Positions 1 through 11,825 of a stretch of 64,000 nt of DNA are shown piece after piece. This DNA comes from Gracilaria gracilis. Lineage: Eukaryota; Rhodophyta; Florideophyceae; Gracilariales; Gracilariaceae. The stretch covers positions 1 through 64,000 of the forward strand of contig JARGSG010000006.1 in assembly GCA_030374805.1 (NCBI GenBank), given 5' to 3'. A model generated the notes under the pieces. That model did no database searches. It was given only the letters and a program-made list of their open reading frames with translations, and was not told the DNA's origin. Each line of letters opens with the position of its first letter. The stretch's first letter is position 1. Made by a program: the position numbers and the translations under genes.

Positions 1-91
1 GTACTCCAGTTCCGTTTCCGGTAGCGTTATCAATTCTTGGAGCGGGCTCGGTGCCCTGTGTACGCAATCGCGTGATATCATTTCGTGTTGG

Positions 92-3000
92 TTATTTAAT
101 TTCCAGCACGACGGTGTCGCCAGACATGAAAATAACCTTGTAGGGTTCATCCGAAATCGGCGATAACTTGTGGCGGCATTCGTTCTCCGGGTTGTAATAC
201 TCCTTACGAAGGAACACATAATCTCCTACCTGTAGGTTAGGCAACGGTTTCCGAATTCGGCTATCAAAGTTGCGCTTGTAGGCGAGCTGAGCCCTGTCCG
301 TAGAGGCACGTGCTGCCGGTAACAGCTTGGTGGGCCATTTTTTCCACGCATCGCGGTACAAGCCCGGTGATGGGAACGTATCCAGAGTTGGCTGCGCCTC
401 GATGGCTAGAGAAGGTGGTCTCTTCGACAGTACCAGCTCAAATGGAAAGTCTCGTTACCCGATGAACCTGGTGTTGTACGCATACGTGATAGCGTCCATG
501 AACTGATCCCACGTCTTGGTATGATCTGCCACATAGGATCTCAAAGCACCAAGGATGGTTCGATTAAATCTCCCTACTTGTCCGTTTGCTTGGGGATGAT
601 AAGTCGTAGTGAAAAAATTCCTAATATCCAGGATCCTACACACATCTTGAAAGAACTTCGAGGTGAATTGAGAGCCGTTTATCGAAAAGTAACTGTACCG
701 TGGGCCATACACAAAGACCCAGTGTGTAACAAACGCTTGAGTCACAACGGCTGCTGTTATCCGTTTGAGCGGCACTGTTCTAACCAATTTAGAGAATTTG
801 TCGGTGATGACCAGTAGGTACCGTTCCCTCGAGATGTCTTAATCAATTCTCAAGAATGTCAATGGCGACGAACTCCAGCGGTGCCCGTGCGGGAAACAAC
901 GTTAACTCCTTCGAGTACTTTCTTAATTGACGTCATTCTTGGCACAAGCCTGACAGGAGCGGCGGACTGCGTAACAGTCCAACGCCATTGCGGGCCAATA
1001 GAAGTCTCTTCTTAAGGTGAGATAAAGCTTCCTTCCTCCCGGGTGGGCTCCCAACTTTACATAGTGAGACAAGTGCAGTACGCGACTCTGTAAGGAGTGA
1101 GGTACCACCATTTGTGGGTTGGTTTCAACCGTTCGCACCAAGTAGCCTTGGTCATTCACCTGGAAAGGTATCCTATACCCACCATTCAGACGGGCCCTAA
1201 CCTGTATACAAAAGGGATCCATCTGCTGTTCCCGTATCATCTCCTCGGGCGAAATCGGTACAAATGACCCGGTATCCGGTTCTACAGTCTGTGTGGCGAG
1301 AATATCGTCACACACATCATCCGGTAGGATTTTTGTCTTCCCCTCATCGAGGTCACCAACCATAAAGCATGGAATCTCTTCCGTGCACTCGGTGGTTTCA
1401 GCGTCTGCCGCCGTGCCCAAACGGGATAGAGCGTCTGCCTGCAAGTTCGAGGAGCCTTTCTTGTACACTACTTCAAAGTCAAATTCCGAGAGTCGGAGTC
1501 TCCATCTCATCAGTCGTCCCGACGGTTCGGTAATTTCCATGAGCCAGCGTAGGCAAGAATGGTCCGTGTGTACCCGAAAGTGGGTTCCCATCAAGTATGT
1601 TCTCAACGTTGAGAGGGCCCATACAACGGCAAGGCATTCCTTCTCCGAGACGAAGTAATTCCGTTCGTGCACATTCAGTGATCTCGACCAATACCCAATA
1701 GGGTGCCGTTTGCCAGACTCTTTTACCTGTAACAACGCACAACCAACTTGGTTCGCACTCGCATCAGTGTCAACCCTCGTAGGTAAGCCGGTTTCGGCAG
1801 GCCAAGACCGGTGGCGACGTAACAGCTTCAATTATACCGCAAATTCGGAGGCTTCCGCATCGCCAAAGGTTCCAATTCCACTGGTCTTCCTTTCATCAAG
1901 AGTTTGTTCAACGGCGAAGCGATATCCGAAAAGTTCGGCACGAAACGACGGTAAACGTTACACAGGCCTAAGAAGGATCGAAGCTCGGTTTGAGTTTTTG
2001 GGTGGTTTGCCTCTTTCAAGGATTTCACCCGCACCTCGTCAATAGAGAGCTTACCTGGGCGAGTAGTATGCCCAAGATACTTAACCGCTTTGGTGAAAAA
2101 CTCGCACTTTTTAAGCTTCAGGGTAGTCCCTGCGTCCCGTAAAACGGTCATAACTTCCCGTACATGGGTGAGATGGTCCTCCATGTTATTGGAAAAGACG
2201 ACGACGTCGTCCAAGTATACCAAACAGGTGGTCCACTTGAACCTAGCCAGGAGAATATCAACCGCTGGCTGAAACGTTGCGGGGCGTTCGTTAACCCAAA
2301 GGGCATTCTCCGAAAACGGTACAGGCCTTGATGGCACACGAAACCGTCTTATTCTTATCTTCTTCTCTTATGGCACTTGCCAGTATCCCCAATTGGCATC
2401 TAAAGTGGTAAAACACTTTCGGGCTCCCTAGAGAATCGATATATTCGTCCATACGGGGAATCGGTATACGTCTTTCACTGTAACCGCATATAACTTTCGG
2501 TAATCGATACAAAATCTCCATGATCCATCCGCTTCGGCACCAAAACAACTGTGACTCCCAAGGGATTGAGCGGGCTCAATAACGCCGGCTCGGAGCATCT
2601 TCTCGACTTGAGATTTTTCCTCTTCTCGGGCTTTTGGTCCTGCCCTGTAAGGGTGTTGCGCAATGGGCCGAGTGTTCGGAAGTAGATCGATGCAATGCTC
2701 TGTGACTCCAATTGTTCCGAGAGTACCATCCCACATGGGCGTAAACTCGCGAAGCATATCGCGTAGCTTCTTCCGATGGGACTCCGGTACGTGCTCCAAA
2801 TTGAGATTCATTAACTCCTCAACAGAGTTCGTCTGTTCAGTGCCAGGTGGCAACGGCTTATCCCTAAAAGGTGCTTGGGTGTCTGAACCCGAGTTCTTCT
2901 GGGTATCATTCGTATCGGCTTCAAGCGACTCATACCGTAATTCGGAGAATTCGGCGGCCTCCTCCCCCCTTAGGGTCAGATACACCGAACACGGTTCCAA

Positions 3001-3954
3001 TCGAATCTTCGTGGGTATCACTGCAGCGGGTGCGGTAGTACCGTGCCAATTACTTGGTTCTTTGTTAACCATTGTTTGGTTTTGCCAAGATTGGTGACGA
3101 GGACCTTAAGGCTTCATCCGTTGAATCGTTACAACTCCATTAGCCAAAGCGATCTGGCGCTCTTCATATAGTGCCGGTGACGGCTGCACTGTGTGTAGAC
3201 CAAAATGTTTGGTGACGACTTCGACCCACACCTGGGACTCCGGCGGAAGGTGCACCGATTTGAGTACGTGCAACTCGATGATGTCACTGCGCCTTTGGTA
3301 GGCTGATGTGCAACCGGAAGCGGTACGTGTTTCCGCGTAGCGGCTCGCAGAGGTCTCCGACAATCGGAATTATTGAACCGTCTTCCATTTCTATGGTACG
3401 CTTCCGAGGACGGATATTTTCCACAAACCTGTCACAGAAATCACAACCCAGTATAACTGGTGCGGCTAGCGAATCGCAAACGACGAAATCTACCTTCACG
3501 AGGTGCCTTCTTAATCTTACCAGGAGCGAAATGTAACCAGCTGTACTAATCGGATTGTTATTGGCATCCGAAATATCCATTGATGGACCGTAAAGAACAC
3601 GTTCCTGAAGAGCAGGCGGTATCAGTTTCCTGTGAATAAGGTTAGAGCAGCGCCTGTGTCTAGGACCGACAACTGACGAACCATAAAATGTTCTGAAAGG
3701 CCGAGATAGGCGTCAACTTTATAGTTCCGCTTGGCCATGACCAGGATTCTATCCGGGAGACGGGGATTACGGGCCCGTATCCACGGTCGACAAAGAACAC
3801 AAAAGTGTTCCGAATCCACGTCGGTGGGGGCCATTTTTTTTGATAGGATCGTAACAGTCGGGAAGCGAAGCGGAGGCGCCTCGGGCGTCTTCTGCTTCGA
3901 CTTGGAAGACGCCCATCCCGTTGGGGAGACTCCCATACTTTGTTTTTCAGCCAA
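92..3954 (-). pseudogene. pol: pol pseudogene of A(-) (protease, RT, RNase H, integrase)
   Basis: Homologue of the long open pol at 11,549-15,283, broken into frame pieces. Integrase C-terminal region is at 92-361, the integrase core at 455-787, RNase H plus integrase zinc region at 923-1831, RT palm with YLDD at 1828-2337, RT N-terminal region at 2428-3072, and the protease region at 3284-3580 and 3622-3954. Visible damage includes single-base losses, for example near 2466 relative to 13,033. The codon aligned with the catalytic integrase Glu (572-574) reads Gly, exactly as in A(+). It cannot encode a full polyprotein. The family assignment is firm; the number of lesions was not counted exhaustively. 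Confidence 0.9.
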
Positions 3955-5931
3955 AACCGCCTGATCGGGCGATTTCCCCCGCGGGACCTACCTGATTCCC
4001 GTTTACCGTTCGCGACGCTGAGCCTGAAAGTTACTCTGCGCGAAGGCAGGGTTACCATGCATGGTTCTAGCAGCTCCTGAAGGACCAACGAATGCTTAGC
4101 GCCTTCATAGGATGTTCTGGACCCGTGCCTGTTCTTCGGGCGTCAGAGACTCGAACTGATGACGACCTTCAACTATCTCGTGCCGGGACCGTGCACTGCG
4201 GTGAGATATGACCAAATTCATAACATTCGTAGCAGATCACTGCGATTGAACCATCGGTGGGACGCGCTATAACACGACCCTGCTGGGTGCTATCCCTCCA
4301 TCCTGGGCCAGTTGTCCTCATCATGCGACCTCCATAGGATATCGGTGCTGCCGGAACTCGGCGGTCCTGAGCATACAGGGCCAGATGGCACTCTGTAGAC
4401 GGCATCGTGGTTGGCGGCAATTCCGAGGTGGCAATTGAAGTGCCGATAGAACTCGGATTACTACCTATGAGGTTCACATTATCCATGTCCATACTGGCTT
4501 CATTCCCATATGAAAGGGCCAGAGAAGAGTCAGAATTGTTGGCAAACAGTACCTTACGAGGCTTCGATTTGGAGGGACGCCGAGCTCGGAGCGTATCCCC
4601 TTCAGCCTGGGCGTACTGTACCAATTCCAAATAGGTTATCTTCCGATTCTCCTCCCGATAACGGGCTACAAGTGCCCGAATCGCGGATTTAACCCATCGA
4701 CAAACATCGGACATCTCTCCTGTGAAGGATGAACATTACCACAGCGGTGGAAAGCCTTATTCAGGCGCGTTGAATAAGCCATTCCGTTTCTTCCGGATGT
4801 TGCTTGAGTTCCCTAAGGGCCGACGTAGCCTGCTGAATGACATGACCAGTAGCGTATGACCTTAAGAGGTAATGAACCGCTTCGGGCCAGCAAGTAACGC
4901 CGCCTCCGAGGCTCTAGACTTTCCAAGGATGGAATTTAACTGGTCTTCAGCCTGACCTTTCAGGTAATAGGGAAGGCAACGTACGCCTGTCCTCCGTCAT
5001 TCCGAGGATATCGGCTTCATGGACGAACCTAGAGAGGAAATCCAGCACCCGGATGGGTCTTCTCTGTACACTCGCGATTCTTGAGTGTCACGCTGAGCTT
5101 ACGGATGTGCGCCCTCACCTTTTCGGTACTTCTAGAGGTTCTCTTCCCTTCGGACTTCTGTAACCGATAATAACGGTACGATAATAACTTCCGATAAAGC
5201 GGATTCGTAGGATTCAACTCCTTAACACCAGGACACTTAGTTCCCTTCTCCCCGGTACGAATTGCACCTTGAGAGGTAAACGTGGCCCTTGAACGGGACG
5301 ATTGAGAGTGTCGACTACGACTACCTTCCGAGGCAGCGGACGATGACGACGATGATGACGATGACGAGCTGTACGAGCTGTCAGAGTCAGAGTCAGACGA
5401 ATCCACCTGGTGGCGAAACTATTTTGAGGACTTGCGATGGCTCTTCTTATCAGAGTGATGAACGAAATCCTTCAAGACGGACTTCTCCCGTGGTGGGACT
5501 TCTACTTCTTCATCCATCCTAATAATGGCTTCGAGGGTACCCAGACGGGCGTGAATTCGATCCGTTGTTGCACGGAACTCTTCCATTGTCCGATAATAGC
5601 CATCCACGAAACCCTGTGGGGAACCAAAGCACTCCAGAATTGAGTTCATTTCCTGTCTCAGGAGCTAGATTTCTCCCGAAACATTTCTCATTTGAGCGTC
5701 TTTCACTTCCTCGCGAAGCAATTCGACTCTTTTTTTGAGTGCAGCTTGAGAGCTAGCTCTCACCGCGCTCTGGGCCTCAAGCATGCGAACTTGAGTATCC
5801 AATTCCAATAATACTGCGTCACTTGCCGCAGCAGCGGATAAGGGTCCTTCCAGAGGAACGGAAGGGCCCGGCCACTGGGCATCAGAGGTCTTCGACGGTT
5901 GTTTCCGGCTCCTTGATTTCTTCTCCTTCAC
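3660..5931 (-). pseudogene. gag: gag pseudogene of A(-)
   Basis: Minus-strand gag remnants matching 9444-11,825. A charged N-terminal segment is at 5665-5931, a conserved helical segment at 5419-5649, a Ser/Asp-rich run followed by the capsid-like region at 5029-5406, a middle part at 4169-4714 that includes the CX2CX4HX4C zinc knuckle, and the gag tail at 3660-4088. It shares with A(+) an in-frame TAG after residues GEI (near 5663), a TAG after residues SSK (near 5419) and the frame break near 4775. It lacks the 2-nt loss that breaks the 9822-10,019 segment of A(+). Confidence 0.8.
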
Positions 5932-6139
5932 CGTAGCGGTTCAGGAACTGACCGCTTTTGCGGGATAACCAGAACCGACAGAACGGGCCTTGACGGACTT
6001 GGCCGTTTTCCGGATCCCATTCCAGTGACAGAAATAAACCCAAGCGGGAAACAACTTCAAAAACAACAACAAACTTCTAGTTTCGAACTCTTATGATACT
6101 AACTTCATTTAAACTTTTTTCAGGCTCTAGTCCACTAGA

Positions 6140-6157
6140 CTCTAAGTCGGGAGACCA
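6140..6157 (-). other. primer-binding site of A(-)
   Basis: Three bases beyond the LTR end, the minus strand reads TGGTCTCCCGACTTAGAG, the usual position and TGG start of a tRNA 3'-end primer site. The same sequence follows the A(+) LTR and a close variant follows the C LTR. The tRNA species is not identified. Confidence 0.6.
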
Positions 6158-6160
6158 GAA

Positions 6161-7148
6161 TGTAGAGCAAACCCAAAGAAGGTACGTGTCCACCAGGGTG
6201 TCCGGCTTGCTCCCCAAAAGGGCGAACTCAGAAGTAGAGCCCTCTGCCCTGCGCGTGCCGCGTGGCAGCCGGGTGTAAACCGGAGACGGTGCTGGAATAA
6301 CCTGCAGAGGTAAAGAACAGCGTGGGCAGAGAGGAATAACCGACGACGGATCAAGAGAGAACGAGTCCAGAAGTGGAGCGAACGGTGCCGTAAGACGGTG
6401 TAATGCTCCTACGGAAACCACACGAGCGAAGCTACGCCCCGTGCCAACGGCGGGAACAGGGCCGATAGCGGAACGAGACAAACACACACGAGTGTCCAAA
6501 TATAACTCTGTACAGAGCCGGAAGCGAGACCTGCACCTGGAAAACGATGAAATAAACAAAGATCCAGTACCTCGGTGAGCGACAACAAATACAACCTGAT
6601 ACTGGGGTAATCAGTGAAACAAGCCAGAAACTGGTAGTAAAGAACTTCCTTAGGGACCCTGAGGGGTGATTGTACCGAGACCAGTCGTGGTTACTCTCCT
6701 TAGAGGAGCCGTGAACCTACGTACGCAGTAACAACCATGGCCCAGCCTCCGGGATGAAGACCACGTACTTCAAGAAGAAGATACGACTCAGGTGAGTTTT
6801 ACTTAGTGGCTCCAGGGCGATTCGCCCGAGCATATATACTATCTACTGTATCTAGGCTGCGCACTCCCCATGAGGGCTCTACACGTGGAAAACCCAGTGT
6901 CAGGGTGCCAAAGTATCCGCCCAGCGGGTGTGACGCCAAATATTTGGACAAATATGCCACACGGCCCTACTGTACACCTATTTCATAGGTTCTGTCACCG
7001 ATTCACCTAACAAGGTACGTCCCAACAATATTTTCAATTTCACCCAAAACGGGGTCCATATTCATAGTCTGGCACGTCAGGGCTCAATGGATAGAGCTCC
7101 ATTATGAGAAACTTCATTGTGCCGACATCGGATTGCCATTGCTCCACA
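6161..7148 (-). repeat. 5' LTR of A(-)
   Basis: Reverse complement of the LTR at 8306-9301. On the minus strand it starts TGTGGAGC at 7148 and ends ACA at 6161, next to a primer-binding-site-like sequence. It carries no credible protein; the open frames inside (6077-6559, 6142-6354) are low-complexity readings of a pyrimidine-rich strand and are mirrored in A(+). Confidence 0.75.
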
Positions 7149-7443
7149 ATATTACGGTGCACCTCGCCCTTCCCCTTGGGTATTGTAAAGTCAGGCACCA
7201 CTAGGGCAGTAACTATACCCTCTTGGTCACTTGGTACTCTATTACTATTCAGGTTTTACCGCGCGTCGACGTCTACTACCGTACACTTACACGGTCTAGA
7301 CTAGTTGCCCCACCGTTTGTCCCTGCCGGTTTCAGGTGCCATACTACCATATTGGTTGTGTGTTTTTCCCCCTTAGGTTGAGCTCTCGCGCGCTCCCTCC
7401 ACCAGGCGGACCCCACACTACACTTTATCGGTATTATAAGACA
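7149..7443 (+). repeat. 3' part of element C LTR
   Basis: Homologous to the segment ending near 28,384. It ends ACA at 7443, followed by three bases and TGG, the classical LTR end. The 5' part was lost at the A(-) insertion. Confidence 0.6.
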
Positions 7444-7446
7444 TTT

Positions 7447-7464
7447 TGGTCTCCGGACCTAGAA
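7447..7464 (+). other. primer-binding site of element C
   Basis: TGGTCTCCGGACCTAGAA lies three bases after the LTR end. It differs from the A primer site by only a few bases, so both families probably use the same tRNA primer. Confidence 0.5.
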
Positions 7465-7590
7465 GTTTCTTGGGTTTTGTCGTACCTTTACAGGTGAACA
7501 GAAGACTTTCGAAACGATTCTGGAAGTTCACACACCTATTTGGTTTCGTAGGAACACTCGCAAAGCAATTGGATACCACTATTGGTCACT

Positions 7591-8274
7591 ATGGAAAGAC
7601 CTACAAAAATTACTCGTAACTCTAGCGCGCCACCTAGCCACAAGGGTTCTGCTGTGGATTCGGCAGCTAAACCCATTCTGGATAATCCCGAGGAGCTGCT
7701 CCGGCAACCTCGGGCCGGAGCCTCAAAGGATACGGCCACTCAGCCTCCGTTGGCTCCTGAACCTATTAAGGAATTGCCGACAACGGTTGAGGACCTTTGG
7801 CGCCAATTGGAGGATCGAGCGAAAGCTCTTCTTATCGCTACGGTTAATGAAGCTATGACCTCCATGGAAATGGACGCCGTTACCCGCTTGGTGGTGGATC
7901 GAGCCGTGCACGAGCTCCCTCAACGCATACCTAAATTGGTTGAAACATACCTCTTAACGGGTGCCCGAGAGCATATCTATCGAGTGGTTCAAGAACTTTG
8001 GGTTTCTGAAAAAATGGCGGAAGCGAAAACCCCTGGGGTGAATATGGTTACTCGCATGCCACAAGGAATTCCCGCAGGTTCTTCCGCACCAATCAAGCCA
8101 ATTGCGGCCGATAGTGCGTACCTACAAGGTCTAAGGCAAGTTCAAGAGGGCCATATAGAGATGGGATCTCGAGACCTGTACTTGCCCCCCATTGAAGGTA
8201 ACGTTCGAAACGGCACCAAGATTGGTGGACCTAAGGACGGTTCGTCTGGCCCAGGAGAAAGGCGACGAAGATGA
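7591..8274 (+). CDS. gag-like ORF of element C
   Basis: ORF of 227 codons from ATG 7591; an upstream in-frame TTG at 7582 is less likely. It sits right after the C leader where gag belongs. The first 60 residues are polar and Pro/Ala-rich, the middle (about 60-150) is predicted helical with conserved-looking Leu, Val and Trp, and the C-terminus is basic. No zinc knuckle or protease motif is present. The frame closes at TGA just before the A(+) LTR. No domain was recognised by sequence; the gag call rests on position. Confidence 0.5.
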   Translation: MERPTKITRNSSAPPSHKGSAVDSAAKPILDNPEELLRQPRAGASKDTATQPPLAPEPIKELPTTVEDLWRQLEDRAKALLIATVNEAMTSMEMDAVTRLVVDRAVHELPQRIPKLVETYLLTGAREHIYRVVQELWVSEKMAEAKTPGVNMVTRMPQGIPAGSSAPIKPIAADSAYLQGLRQVQEGHIEMGSRDLYLPPIEGNVRNGTKIGGPKDGSSGPGERRRR

Positions 8275-8305
8275 AACCGCAAGGGTATAGAAAGGAGCAG
8301 GAAGA

Positions 8306-9301
8306 TGTGGAGCAATGGCAATCCGATGTCGGCACAATGAAGTTTCTCATAATGGAGCTCTATCCATTGAGCCCTGACGTGCCAGACTATGAATATGGAC
8401 CCCGTTTCGGGTGAAATTGGAAATATTGTTGGGACGTACCTTGTTAGGTGAATCGGTGACAGAACCTATGAAATAGGTGTACAGTAGGGCCGTGTGGCAT
8501 ATTTGTTCAAATATTTGGCGTCACACCCGCTGGGCGGATACTTTGGGACCCTGACACTGGGTTGTCCACGTGTAGAGCCCTCATGGGAGTGCGCAGCCCT
8601 AGATACAGTAGATAGTATATATTCTCGGGCGATCTCGCCCTGGAGCCACTAAGTAAAACTCACCTGAGTCGTATCTTCTTCTTGAAGTACGTGGTCTTCA
8701 TCCCGGAGGCTGGGCCATGGTTGTTACTGCCTACGTAGGTTCACGGCTCCTCTAAGGAGAGTAACCACGACTGGTCTCGGTACAATCACCCCTCAGGGTC
8801 CCTAAAGAAGTTCGTTACTACCAGTTTCTGGCTTGTTTCACTGATTACCCCAGTATCAGGTTGTATTTGTTGTCGTTCACCGAGGTACCGGATTTTTGTT
8901 TAGTTCATCGTTTTTCTGGTGCAGGTCTCGCTTCCGGCTCTGTACAGAGTTATATTTGGACATTCGTGTGTGTGTGTCTCGTTCCGCTATCGGCCCTGTT
9001 CCCGCCGTTGGCACGGGGCGTAGCTTCGCTCGTGTGGTTCTCCGTAGGAGCATTACACCGTCTTACGGCACCGTTCGCTCCACTTCTGGACTCGTTCTCT
9101 CTTGATCCGTCGTCGGTTATTCCTCTCATGCCCACGCTGTTCTTTACCTCTGCAGGTTATTCCAGCACCGTCTCCGGTTTACACCCGGCTGCCACGCGGC
9201 ACGCGCACGGGCATAGGGCTCTACTTCTGAGTTCACCCTTTTGTGGGAGCAAGACCCGGACACCCTGGTGGATACGTACCTTCTTTGGGGTTTGCTCTAC
9301 A
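8306..9301 (+). repeat. 5' LTR of A(+)
   Basis: Begins TGTGGAGC and ends CTCTACA, followed by TTC and the primer-binding TGG. Length 996 bp. Both ends are supported by the mirror copy at 6161-7148, where the match between the two elements stops exactly at the TG terminus. The ORF at 8861-9358 inside it is low-complexity and not considered coding. No LTR copy is seen at the 3' end. Confidence 0.75.
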
Positions 9302-9304
9302 TTC

Positions 9305-9322
9305 TGGTCTCCCGACTTAGAG
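9305..9322 (+). other. primer-binding site of A(+)
   Basis: TGGTCTCCCGACTTAGAG starts three bases after the LTR, the expected place for tRNA priming of minus-strand DNA. Confidence 0.6.
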
Positions 9323-9443
9323 TCTAGTGGACTAGAGCCTGAAAAAAAGTTTAAATGAAGTAGTACTCATAATAGTTCGAAACTAGAAGTTTGTTGTTGT
9401 TTTTGAAGTTGTTTCCCCGCTTGGGTTTATTTCTGTCACTGGA

Positions 9444-10713
9444 ATGGGATCCGGAAAACGGCCAAGTCCGTCCAAGGCCCGTTCTGTCGGTTCTGGTCTA
9501 TCCCCGCAAGAGCGGTCAGTTCCTGAACCGCTACCGGTGAAGGAGAAGAAATCAAGGAGCCGGAAACAACCGTCGAAGACCTCTGATGCCCCAGTGGCCG
9601 GGCCCCCTTCCGTTCCTCTGGAAGGACCCTTATCCGCTGCTGCGGCAAGTGACGCAGTATTATTGGAATTGGATACTCAAGTTCGCATGCTTGAGGCCCA
9701 GAGCGCGGTGAGAGCTAGCTCTCAAGCTGCACTCAAAAAAGAGGTCGAATTGCTTCGCGAGGAAGTGAAAGACGCTCAAATGAGAAATGTTTCGGGAGAA
9801 ATCTAGCTCCTGAGACAGGAAATGAACTCAATTCTGGAGTGCTTTGGTTCCCCACAGGGTTTCGTGGATGGCTATTATCGGACAATGGAAGAGTTCCGTG
9901 CAACAACGGATCGAATTCACGCCCGTCTGGGTACCCTCGAAGCCATTATTAGGATGGATGAAGAAGTAGAAGTCCCACCACGGGAAGTCCGTCTTGAAAG
10001 ATTTCGTTCATCACTCTGATAAGAAGAGCCATCGCAAGTCCTCAAAATAGTTTCGCCACCAGGTGGATTCGTCTGACTCTGACTCTGACAGCTCGTACAG
10101 CTCGTCATCGTCGTCATCGTCGTCATCGTCCGCTGCCTCGGAAGGTAGTCGTAGTCGACACTCTCAATCGTCCCGTTCAAGGGCCACGTTTACCTCTCAA
10201 GGTGCAATTCGTACCGGGGAGAAGGGAACTAAGTGTCCTGGTGTTAAGGAGTTGAATCCTACGAATCCGCTTTATCGGAAGTTATTATCGTACCGTTATT
10301 ATCGGTTACAGAAGTCCGAAGGGAAGAGAACCTCTAGAAGTACCGAAAAGGTGAGGGCGCACATCCGTAAGCTCAGCGTGACACTCAAGAATCGCGAGTG
10401 TACAAGAGAAGACCCCATCCGGGTGCTGGATTTCCTCTCTAGGTTCGTCCATGAAGCCGATATCCTCGGAATGACGGAGGGACAGGCGTACGTTGCCTTC
10501 CCCTATTACCTGAAAGGTCAGGCTGAAGACCAGTTAAATTCCATCCTTGGAAAGTCTAGAGCCTCGGAAGGCGGCGTTACTTGCTGGCCCGAAGCGGTTC
10601 ATTACCTCTTAAGGTCATACGCTACTGGTCATGTCATTCAGCAGGCTACGTCGGCCCTTAGGGAACTCAAGCAACATCCGGAAGAAACGGAATGGCTTAT
10701 TCAACGCGCCTGA
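9444..10713 (+). pseudogene. gag: gag N-terminal and capsid region of A(+), interrupted
   Basis: Starts at ATG 9444 with a basic, Ser/Pro-rich segment and a coiled-coil-like stretch. It is stopped by TAG at 9804-9806, reopens in the same frame to 10,019, then continues in frame 1 after a 2-nt loss relative to A(-), with another TAG at 10,048-10,050. From about 10,063 it has a Ser/Asp run and a capsid-like region containing the typical retrotransposon-gag pattern around WPEAVHYLL. The frame ends at 10,713 and the protein resumes in another frame at 10,692. The two TAGs and this last frame break are also in A(-). Either the lineage is non-autonomous or the stops are recoded. Confidence 0.75.
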
Positions 10714-11825
10714 ATAAGGCTTTCCACCGCTGTGGTAATGTTCATCCTTCACAGGAGAGATGTCCGATGTTTGTCGATGGGTTAAATCCCGCGATTCGGG
10801 CACTTGTAGCCCGTTATCGGGAGGAGAATCGGAAGATAACCTATTTGGAATTGGTACAGTACGCCCAGGCTGAAGGGGATACGCTCCGAGCTCGGCTTCC
10901 CTCCAAATCGAAGCCTCGTAAGGTACTGTTTGCCAACAATTCTGACTCTTCTCTGGCCCTTTCATATTGGAATGAAGCCAGTATGGACATGGATAATGTG
11001 CACCTCATAGGTAGTAATCCGAGTTCTATCGGCACTTCAATTGCCACCTCGGAATTGCCGTCAACCACGGTGCCGTCTACGGAGTGCGATCCGGCCCTGT
11101 ATGCTCAGGACCGCCGAGTTCCGGCAGCACCGATATCTTATGGAGATCGCATGATGAGGACAACTGGCCCAGGATGGAGGGATAGCACCCAGCAGGGTCG
11201 TGTTATAGCGCGTCCCACCGATGGTTCAATCGCAGTGATCTGCTACGAATGTTATGAGTTTGGTCATATTTCACCGCAGTGCACGGTCCCGGCAAGGAAT
11301 AGGTTAAAAATCGTCACTCAGTTCGAGTCTCTGACGCTCGAGGAACAGGCACGGGTCCCGAGAATATCCTATGAAGGCGCTAAGCATTCGCTGGTCCTTC
11401 AGGGAGCTGCTAGAACCATGCATAGTAACCCTGCCTTCGCGCAGAGTAACTTTCAGGCTCAGCGTCGCAAACCGGTAAACGGGAATCAGGTAGGTCCCGC
11501 GGAGGGAAATCGCCCGCATCAGGCGGTTTTGGCTCCGAAAAACAAAGTATGGGAGTCTCCCCAACGGGATGGGCGTCTTCCAAGTCGAAGCAGAAGACGC
11601 CCGAGGCGCCTCCGCTTCGCTTCCCGACTGTTACGATCCTATCAAAAAAAATGGCCCCCACCGACGTGGATTGGGAACACTTTTGTGTTCTTTGTCGACC
11701 GTGGATACGGGCCCGTAATCCCCGTCTCCCGGATAGAATCCTGGTCATGGCCAAGCGGAACTATAAAGTTGACGCCGATCTCGGCCTTTCAGAACATTTT
11801 ATGGTTCGTCAGTTGTCGGTCCTAG
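10692..11825 (+). CDS. gag: gag C-terminal part with zinc knuckle
   Basis: Open frame of 377 codons. It continues the capsid C-terminal helices, then a Ser/Thr-rich linker, then a CCHC knuckle (CYECYEFGHISPQC, CX2CX4HX4C) at about residues 184-197 that would bind the RNA genome. A basic Arg-rich tail follows. It overlaps pol (-1 frame) by 277 nt, with a slippery heptamer at 11,645-11,651, so gag-pol would be made by ribosomal frameshifting. The ATG at 10,692 is not the natural start: the true N-terminus lies in the upstream broken frames. Confidence 0.75.
   Translation: MAYSTRLNKAFHRCGNVHPSQERCPMFVDGLNPAIRALVARYREENRKITYLELVQYAQAEGDTLRARLPSKSKPRKVLFANNSDSSLALSYWNEASMDMDNVHLIGSNPSSIGTSIATSELPSTTVPSTECDPALYAQDRRVPAAPISYGDRMMRTTGPGWRDSTQQGRVIARPTDGSIAVICYECYEFGHISPQCTVPARNRLKIVTQFESLTLEEQARVPRISYEGAKHSLVLQGAARTMHSNPAFAQSNFQAQRRKPVNGNQVGPAEGNRPHQAVLAPKNKVWESPQRDGRLPSRSRRRPRRLRFASRLLRSYQKKWPPPTWIGNTFVFFVDRGYGPVIPVSRIESWSWPSGTIKLTPISAFQNILWFVSCRS

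Larger units (their letters stand above)
1..7148 (-). mobile_element. Ty3/gypsy chromovirus copy A(-), decayed, 3' end outside window
   Basis: LTR retrotransposon read on the minus strand: 5' LTR at 6161-7148, then gag remnants, then pol remnants continuing off the left edge. It is the reverse complement of A(+) at 8306-15,509 with only scattered mismatches and small indels; position 1 pairs with about 15,509 and 7148 pairs with 8306. Unlike A(+), its pol is cut into many frames by small indels. The right boundary is the LTR terminus, which begins with TG read on the minus strand. Its neighbour at 7149 is a fragment of another element (C), so this copy probably inserted into C. Confidence 0.9.
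7149..8305 (+). mobile_element. Fragment of LTR element C between the two A copies
   Basis: A 1157-bp piece holding the 3' part of an LTR (7149-7443), a primer-binding site, a leader and a gag-like ORF, cut on both sides by the 5' LTR termini of A(-) and A(+). Its LTR part matches 28,095-28,384 over nearly 290 bp with scattered differences. This makes C the host into which both A copies were inserted. Confidence 0.7.

Noticed and set aside
8861..9358. ORF inside the A LTR (and its mirror at 6077-6559)
   Set aside because: Low-complexity reading of a pyrimidine-rich LTR, not maintained in the same frame as a protein.
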